Below are positions 59,192-64,000 of a DNA stretch of 64,000 nt, one piece after another. This DNA is from Jeongeupia chitinilytica (GTDB taxonomy: Bacteria; Pseudomonadota; Gammaproteobacteria; Burkholderiales; Chitinibacteraceae). Positions within the stretch are counted from its first letter, which is position 1; each line of letters begins with the position of its first letter. The notes beneath the pieces are model-generated. The model was not told the origin of the DNA. It did no database searches and worked only from the letters and a program-made list of their open reading frames with translations. The position numbers were made by a program, and so were the translations under genes. The stretch is taken from NCBI RefSeq assembly GCF_014652315.1, contig NZ_BMYO01000009.1, positions 62,001-126,000 on the forward strand, in the 5' to 3' direction.

Positions 59192-60481
59192 TCAGCAGTT
59201 GTTCTTCTTGACCATGATCTCGATGATCTGCCGGTCGGTCTGCACCATGCTGCCGCAGGCCAGCGCGCACAGATTGTCGATCGACGCGTCGACATCGTCG
59301 GCGACGATGCCTTCGTTGCCGGTGACGCGCGAATCGTCGAGCGCCATCAGCACCGCCTTGTACGCGGCGGAGCCCGAGGTCGAGACCTTCATCGCGCAGC
59401 TGTTCGACGCCCCGTCGCAGATGATGCCGGCGATGTCGCCGACCATGCTGCAGATCGCCATGCCCACCGCGTCGTAACCGCCGCGCAGCAGCCACGCGAT
59501 GCCGGCAGCGGCGCCCATCGACGCCGTCGTCACCGCGCACAGCGCCGACAGTCTGGGCAGCTTGTCGTGAACGTAGATCGCCATCAGGTGCGACAGCATC
59601 AGCGCCCGCGCCAGTGTTTCGTCACCGACGCCGAGATGTTCGGCGACCACCACCACCGGCATCGTTGCGGCAATGCCCTGGTTGCCCGAGCCCGAATTGC
59701 TCATCGCCGGCAGCGTCGCGCCGCCCATGCGCGCATCCGATGCCGAGGTCGAACGGATCAGGATCTGCGTCGGCAGGTCGTCGGACAGCAGGCCCTTGTG
59801 CATCTGCCGCTTGAGCGTGGCGCCGATGTGCAGGCCGTAGTCGCCGCCCATGCCCTCGACCGACAGCGCGTCGTTGAGTCGCGCAGCCTCGAGGATGAAG
59901 GCGATGTCGTCGAACGGTGCCGTGGTCGCGAAATCGTAGACGTCGCGGGCGGTGACGCCGGTGAGCGAGTACGCCACCTCGTCGTCGCCGCGACAGGACT
60001 CCGCCTCGAACAGCGTTTCGCCGTCCTTCTCGATCCGCACGACGTGGGTATGTGCATCGGCGATGCACACGCGCACCCAGTGGCCGCCGGCCTCGAGCCG
60101 CGCTTCGGCATAAAGGATGTTCGGCACGTCGGCGATGCCGACGCCGACCTGCTGCGCGGCCAGCATGGCCTTGCCGGCGGCGACGGTCCCGGCGTCCAGC
60201 CCCTTGAGCACTTCGAGCCGCCCGTCCGGATCGCCACCGAGCGCGCCGACAGCGGCGGCAATCGGCAGGCCGACGGTGCCGGTACCCGGCACGGTCACGC
60301 CCATGCCGTTCTTCATCAGGTTCGGCGATACCTTCGCCACGATCCGTTCCGGAACGGCGCCGAGCTCGCGCCGCGCAATCGCACAGGCCAGCGCCAGCGA
60401 GATCGGCTCGGTACAGCCCAGCGCCGGGGTGACTTCGTGCCGGACGGCCTTGAGCAGGTCCGGCCACAGATGCGTATTCAT
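59192..60481 (-). CDS. L-cysteine desulfidase / serine-dehydratase alpha-like protein (CyuA family)
   Basis: A 429-residue member of the UPF0597 family, to which E. coli YhaM/CyuA belongs. The [4Fe-4S] ligands are likely Cys23 (ALGCTEPISLALACA) and the cysteines of IICDGASNSCAMKV; NGMGVTVPGTGTVGLPIAAA and PAMSNSGSGNQGI are characteristic. CyuA converts cysteine to pyruvate, ammonia and sulfide. ATG 60481 follows AAGGAGCC. A serine/threonine dehydratase role is also possible for some members. Single gene. Confidence 0.87.
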   Translation of the reverse strand: MNTHLWPDLLKAVRHEVTPALGCTEPISLALACAIARRELGAVPERIVAKVSPNLMKNGMGVTVPGTGTVGLPIAAAVGALGGDPDGRLEVLKGLDAGTVAAGKAMLAAQQVGVGIADVPNILYAEARLEAGGHWVRVCIADAHTHVVRIEKDGETLFEAESCRGDDEVAYSLTGVTARDVYDFATTAPFDDIAFILEAARLNDALSVEGMGGDYGLHIGATLKRQMHKGLLSDDLPTQILIRSTSASDARMGGATLPAMSNSGSGNQGIAATMPVVVVAEHLGVGDETLARALMLSHLMAIYVHDKLPRLSALCAVTTASMGAAAGIAWLLRGGYDAVGMAICSMVGDIAGIICDGASNSCAMKVSTSGSAAYKAVLMALDDSRVTGNEGIVADDVDASIDNLCALACGSMVQTDRQIIEIMVKKNNC

Positions 60482-60795
60482 GCAAGGCTCCTTGTTACCG
60501 ACGAGTCTGACTGTTTGCCGGCGTGCGGCAATCAGGGAAACTAGCGAGGCGATGGTTCGCACCGTCACCGGATCGGGAACCGTCGTCCATCGACAGTCAT
60601 TATGTTGCCCAATGCAACCTGTTGGCCGTGACCGTGAATACTTGCCGCGATCGCCGGCAATCGGGCGGCCCGCGTCCCCGCACCGGATGACGTGGCCGGC
60701 ACCTGGCTGCGCGAAGGCGGCGTGCGTCCGGCGCCGTCATCCCGCCATCCAATGAAAAAGACCGCCCGGAGGCGGTCTTTTTCGTCTGCGACCTC
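60482..60795. other. 314-nt intergenic region between the siderophore receptor and cyuA
   Basis: Nothing gene-like was found. It holds the terminator of the receptor gene at the right end and, presumably, the promoter of the leftward cyuA gene; no clear -10/-35 pair was picked out. Confidence 0.5.
60754..60783. terminator. Rho-independent terminator after the siderophore receptor gene
   Basis: GAAAAAGACCGCC-CGGA-GGCGGTCTTTTTC is a perfectly paired 13-bp hairpin, 12 nt beyond the receptor stop; its A/T tracts allow it to work in both directions. Confidence 0.9.
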
Positions 60796-62922
60796 TTACC
60801 AGCGGTAGCGGGCCGATGCGGTGATCGTGCGTTCGTAGCCGTAGTAGCACCAGTTGATGCTGTTGCACGCGGTGATGTATTCCTTGTCGGTCAGGTTGCT
60901 GACGAACAGCTGCATGCGCCAGTCCTTGATGTCGTAGTGCACCGACAGGTCGACCAGCGTGTAGGGATCGGCCTGCCACTGGTTGGCCGCATCGCCGTAG
61001 CTCGAGCCGACGTAACGCACGCCGGCGCCGAAGCCCAGACCGGCCCAGTTGCCGCCCTGCAGCGTGTAGTCGGCCCACAGCGCCGCCTGGTGCCTGGGCA
61101 GCAGCGCCACCTCCTTGCCCAAGGTCGCCGGATCGTTGCTCTTGGTCACTTCGCTGTCGCTGTAGGTGTACGACGCCATGACGTTGAAGCCGGGGCGGAA
61201 GTTGAACTTGCTTTCGAATTCGAAGCCGCGCACCCGGATCTCGCCCTGCTGCACCGAATGGAACGCATGGTCCGGATCGACCGTCAGCGCGTTTTCCTGC
61301 GTGGTCTGGTACAGCGCGGCGGTGACCATGTGGTTGGTACCGGTCGGCTGGTACTTGATCCCGCCCTCGTACTGCTCGCCGGTGGTCGGCTTGAAGACCT
61401 CGCCGGCAAACGAGCGTTCCAGCGTCGGCTGGAACGAGGTCGAGTAGGCCACGTACGGCGCCAGCCCCGAATCGAACACGTAGTTCAGCCCGGCGCGACC
61501 GGTGAACGCCCGGTCGTCCTGCGAGCTGTCCTTGCCGCTGAGATTGTCGTGCACGTCGGTGTCGACCCAGTCCTGACGACCGCTCAGGGTCAGTACCCAG
61601 CGGTCCAGCTTGATCTGGTCCTGCAGGTAAAGGCCGAGCTGGCTCTGCTTCTGCGTGACGTCGCTGCTGTTGGCCGGCGTGACGATGTCGGCACCGTAGA
61701 CCGGATCGAACACGTCGATCGGCGGCGCAGCGCCGAAGCCCGAGGTCGCGTGGTCGTTGGTCTTGCGGTAATCGAGACCGGCCAGCACCACGTGCTGCAG
61801 CGTGCCGGTGCTGAAGCGTGCCTCGGCCTGGTTGTCGACGCCGAACATCTTGGTCTTGTCGTGCGGCGTGTAGACATAGCGGTTCAGCGTGCGCAGATCG
61901 GCCTGCAGGCCGTTCGCGCCGACCATGTCGTGCAGCACGTCGGTTTCGGCAAAGCGCAGGTTCTGCCGCACCGTCCAGGTGTCGTTGACGACATGGGCGA
62001 ATTCGTAACCGATCGACTTCATTTCCTTGTCGTAACGGTCGTAATCCGGCTCGCCCGGGTCGAACGACGGCGAAATCGAGCCGTTGGGATTGGACAGCAG
62101 CGTACCCTGCGCCGGCAGGAAGCCGCCCGGATTGCCGGTTTCGGCCTTCTGGTAACGCGCGAGGAAGGTCAGCGAAGTGTCGGCATCGGGCTTCCACGTC
62201 AGCGCCGGCGCGATGAAATAGCGCTTGTCCTCGCCGTGATCGATGCTGGTGTCGCTGTCGCTCGCCAGCGCCGTCAGCCGGTACAGCCACGTGCCCTCGG
62301 CGTTGAGCGGGCCGCTCAGGTCGACCGTCGCCTGCTTGTGGTTGAAGCTGCCGATTTCGACGCCGACTTCGCCCGTGGCCGCGTCGGTCGGCCGCTTGCT
62401 GACCATGTTGACCATGCCGCCCGGCGGCAGCTGGCCGTACAGCACCGACGACGGCCCCTTGAGCACTTCGACGCGCTCGAGCCCGTACGGCTCGACCCGG
62501 GACTGGCCGGTCCAGGCGCCGTTGGGCAGCGTCATGCCGTCGAGGAAGAACGCCGGCGTGAAGCCGCGCACCAGCAGCCAGTCGCTGCGGGCATCGGCAC
62601 CATAGGCGCCGCCGACGACCCCCGAGCTGTAGCGCAGCGACTGGTCGATGCCCGACACCGCCTGATCCTGCAGCTGCTCCTTGGTGATCACCGTCACCGA
62701 TTGCGGAATCTCGACCAGCGGGCTGTCGGTCTTGCTGCCGGTGCGGCTGCGTTTGGCAACGTAGCCGTATACCGGGCCCTGGGCGTCTTCGAGCGCGCTG
62801 GCGCTGACGCTGACGGTATCGAGCCGGGTTTCCTCGGCCCGAACCCCGGCCGCGGCAAATGCCAGCGCCATCGCCGCGATCAGCGGGCGCAGTGTCTGTG
62901 TACGATTCATGATGAAGCTCAT
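60796..62922 (-). CDS. TonB-dependent siderophore receptor
   Basis: A 708-residue outer membrane receptor. A signal peptide (LIAAMALAFAAAGVRA) is followed by a TonB box-like region, the plug (IPQSVTVITKEQLQDQ, LVRGFTPAFFLDGM, VEVLKGPSSVLYGQLPPGGM) and a 22-strand barrel ending in the terminal aromatic pattern ARYRW. The SV-P-x-S-V-T-V plug is typical of ferric-hydroxamate/catecholate receptors of the FhuE/FpvA type. ATG 62922 has CAGGGAA close before it; ATG 62910 is an alternative. It lies 61 nt after the PepSY membrane protein gene and needs TonB-ExbBD for energy. Confidence 0.94.
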   Translation of the reverse strand: MSFIMNRTQTLRPLIAAMALAFAAAGVRAEETRLDTVSVSASALEDAQGPVYGYVAKRSRTGSKTDSPLVEIPQSVTVITKEQLQDQAVSGIDQSLRYSSGVVGGAYGADARSDWLLVRGFTPAFFLDGMTLPNGAWTGQSRVEPYGLERVEVLKGPSSVLYGQLPPGGMVNMVSKRPTDAATGEVGVEIGSFNHKQATVDLSGPLNAEGTWLYRLTALASDSDTSIDHGEDKRYFIAPALTWKPDADTSLTFLARYQKAETGNPGGFLPAQGTLLSNPNGSISPSFDPGEPDYDRYDKEMKSIGYEFAHVVNDTWTVRQNLRFAETDVLHDMVGANGLQADLRTLNRYVYTPHDKTKMFGVDNQAEARFSTGTLQHVVLAGLDYRKTNDHATSGFGAAPPIDVFDPVYGADIVTPANSSDVTQKQSQLGLYLQDQIKLDRWVLTLSGRQDWVDTDVHDNLSGKDSSQDDRAFTGRAGLNYVFDSGLAPYVAYSTSFQPTLERSFAGEVFKPTTGEQYEGGIKYQPTGTNHMVTAALYQTTQENALTVDPDHAFHSVQQGEIRVRGFEFESKFNFRPGFNVMASYTYSDSEVTKSNDPATLGKEVALLPRHQAALWADYTLQGGNWAGLGFGAGVRYVGSSYGDAANQWQADPYTLVDLSVHYDIKDWRMQLFVSNLTDKEYITACNSINWCYYGYERTITASARYRW

Positions 62923-62983
62923 TTCCCTGGGATTGCAGTGATGAAGGCCGCCTCTGCGGGCGGCTGAAAACGAATCCGTGCGG

Positions 62984-64000
62984 TCACGCCGCGGCCAGCG
63001 TCCAGACGCTGTTGGGCTGACCCTGCCGTGCACGCCGCCGGCAGGCGCGGGCCAGCGCGACGAAGCCGGCCGCGAGCACCAGCCCCATGGCATCGACGCC
63101 GAACACCGCCCATTCGCCGCGCGCGGCGGTCACGAACAGGTGGTCGCCGGTGGCGATGCCGTTGGCCAGCGGAATCGCCGCCGACAGCACGGCCGCGGCA
63201 TTCAGCAGATCGATCGCGGCCTGCGCCGGTGGTCGACGGAAGGACCAGCCCAGCAACAGTGCGAAGGTGGCGAAGCAGGCCGCGCGCGCCCAGACGGCCG
63301 GATCGGCACCGGCCGCATGGGCCGCCATGGTGGCGACAAAGGCGGCCGAGATGGCCGCGCAGCTGCCGATGCACACGCCGGCGGTGGCCTGCGCCATGCG
63401 CCGTGCCTTCAGCGGCTGCGCCGGCGTCTGGCGCTTGCGTCGCGCCTCGATCCACAGCAGGTTGCCCGAATAGAACAGGAAGGCGCCGCCAAGGCCGAGC
63501 ACGAAATACAGCCACTGCACCAGCACGCCGCCGAAACTGCCGAAATGCACGCCGTAGGCGCCACCGAGCACCGCCTGGTTGACCGTGCGCTGCCCCGGCA
63601 CTTCGAGCTTGAGGACGTCGCCGGTGACCATGTCGAGGCCGATGCCGCCATAGGGGCCGAGCGTACCCGGCGACGCCCCGCGGATCTCGACCGTGGCATT
63701 CCGGTCGCCGTAGTTGATGAAGCGCAGCCAGTTGGCCTCCATGTCCGGCGCCACCGCATGTATCTTTTCCAGCAGTGCAACCGGGGACAGCATGGCCGCA
63801 GGCCGGCCGGCCGGCGCCCGCGTGACGGCAGCACTGGTTGCGGTCTCGAACTCGCCCGCCAGCCGGCCCCCGGCCACGCCCTGGTCAAAGACCGCGAACA
63901 CGAAGCCGTACAGGCAGAACAGCGCGCCGGTGATCGCGAACATCACGTGGAAGGGCAGGCTCAGCACGCCGATGACGTTGTGCGCGTCCTGCCAGAAGCG
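62984..64000 (-). CDS. PepSY-associated membrane protein, iron-uptake linked (5' end outside window)
   Basis: The reading frame is open from its stop at 62984 to the window end, so the N-terminus is missing (339 codons seen). The visible part starts RFWQDAHNVIGVLSLPFHVM, a PepSY_TM family helix, and continues with a periplasmic loop (IRGASPGTLGPYGGIGLDMV) and four or more helices (LVQWLYFVLGLGGAFLFYSG). These proteins are found next to TonB-dependent siderophore receptors and are thought to reduce or move iron at the inner membrane. Tight linkage to the receptor supports that. Confidence 0.88.
   Translation of the reverse strand, partial: RFWQDAHNVIGVLSLPFHVMFAITGALFCLYGFVFAVFDQGVAGGRLAGEFETATSAAVTRAPAGRPAAMLSPVALLEKIHAVAPDMEANWLRFINYGDRNATVEIRGASPGTLGPYGGIGLDMVTGDVLKLEVPGQRTVNQAVLGGAYGVHFGSFGGVLVQWLYFVLGLGGAFLFYSGNLLWIEARRKRQTPAQPLKARRMAQATAGVCIGSCAAISAAFVATMAAHAAGADPAVWARAACFATFALLLGWSFRRPPAQAAIDLLNAAAVLSAAIPLANGIATGDHLFVTAARGEWAVFGVDAMGLVLAAGFVALARACRRRARQGQPNSVWTLAAA

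Overview
The window is a dense, GC-rich stretch of bacterial chromosome with about 63 protein genes, short intergenic gaps and the strong G/C third-position bias that makes most antisense reading frames look open. It fits a betaproteobacterium, probably of the order Neisseriales. The reasons are the non-enterobacterial GshA followed by GshB, the mannose-type EIIA/HPr/EI regulatory PTS, a Gcr-type membrane protein, an S-adenosylhomocysteine (SAH) riboswitch before ahcY, and two adjacent late acyltransferases for lipid A. The genus is not determined from sequence alone. No tRNA, rRNA, CRISPR array, prophage or insertion sequence was seen.

Layout. 1-5975: an exported phosphoesterase-like lipoprotein (cut by the window edge), a LysR regulator, an exported DUF2252 protein, small conserved proteins and monothiol glutaredoxin. 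6068-10645: prmC, an MscS channel, and two Mg2+ transporters (MgtE and CorA) transcribed divergently. 11010-17511: gshA-gshB-apbE, then EIIA-HPr-EI and an O-methyltransferase. 17605-22868: marC, a patatin-like protein, two lipid A acyltransferases and metK. 22997-25253: a short Lnt-like protein and a cation-efflux protein. 25297-32390: a two-armed divergent locus. The leftward arm encodes DUF350, SPFH-SHOCT, DUF4178, a 52-residue Gly/Ser-tailed membrane peptide and SpeD. The rightward arm encodes a membrane-bound spermidine-synthase-like protein, a Tat-exported flavoprotein and a rhodanese. 32411-38955: two SYLF proteins, a CNNM/CBS protein, ahcY and AMP nucleosidase. 39031-46848: a methyltransferase, a Suv3-like helicase, an HD-GYP protein, a nitrilase with its LysR regulator, and lrgAB with its LysR regulator. 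47067-55777: metF, AraC, EamA, a Na/Pi transporter, a glycine-zipper lipoprotein, a 2OG oxygenase, a Gcr-like membrane protein and a fructosamine-kinase-like protein. 55914-64000: exbBD behind a Fur-box-like site, a membrane EAL protein, a CyuA-like enzyme, and a siderophore receptor with a PepSY membrane protein.

Two things stand out. First, the SAH riboswitch upstream of ahcY keeps all its conserved pieces (P1, P2, pseudoknot), but the P2 loop holds about 130 extra nucleotides. That insert is one copy of a dispersed structured repeat. Two further copies lie at 18255-18418 and 36943-37060. In each copy the 118-nt unit (142 nt in the first) is closed by a stem whose sequence differs from copy to copy while its pairing is kept. 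Second, the 25.3-32.4 kb locus joins decarboxylated-SAM production, a membrane aminopropyltransferase-like enzyme, SPFH/DUF350/DUF4178 membrane proteins, an exported flavoprotein and a tiny Gly/Ser-tailed peptide. It looks like a polyamine-linked envelope system whose product is not evident.

SAM chemistry recurs across the window: metK makes SAM, speD decarboxylates it, several methyltransferases use it, ahcY removes SAH, amn degrades AMP, and metF supplies methyl-THF for methionine. These genes are scattered rather than forming one operon.
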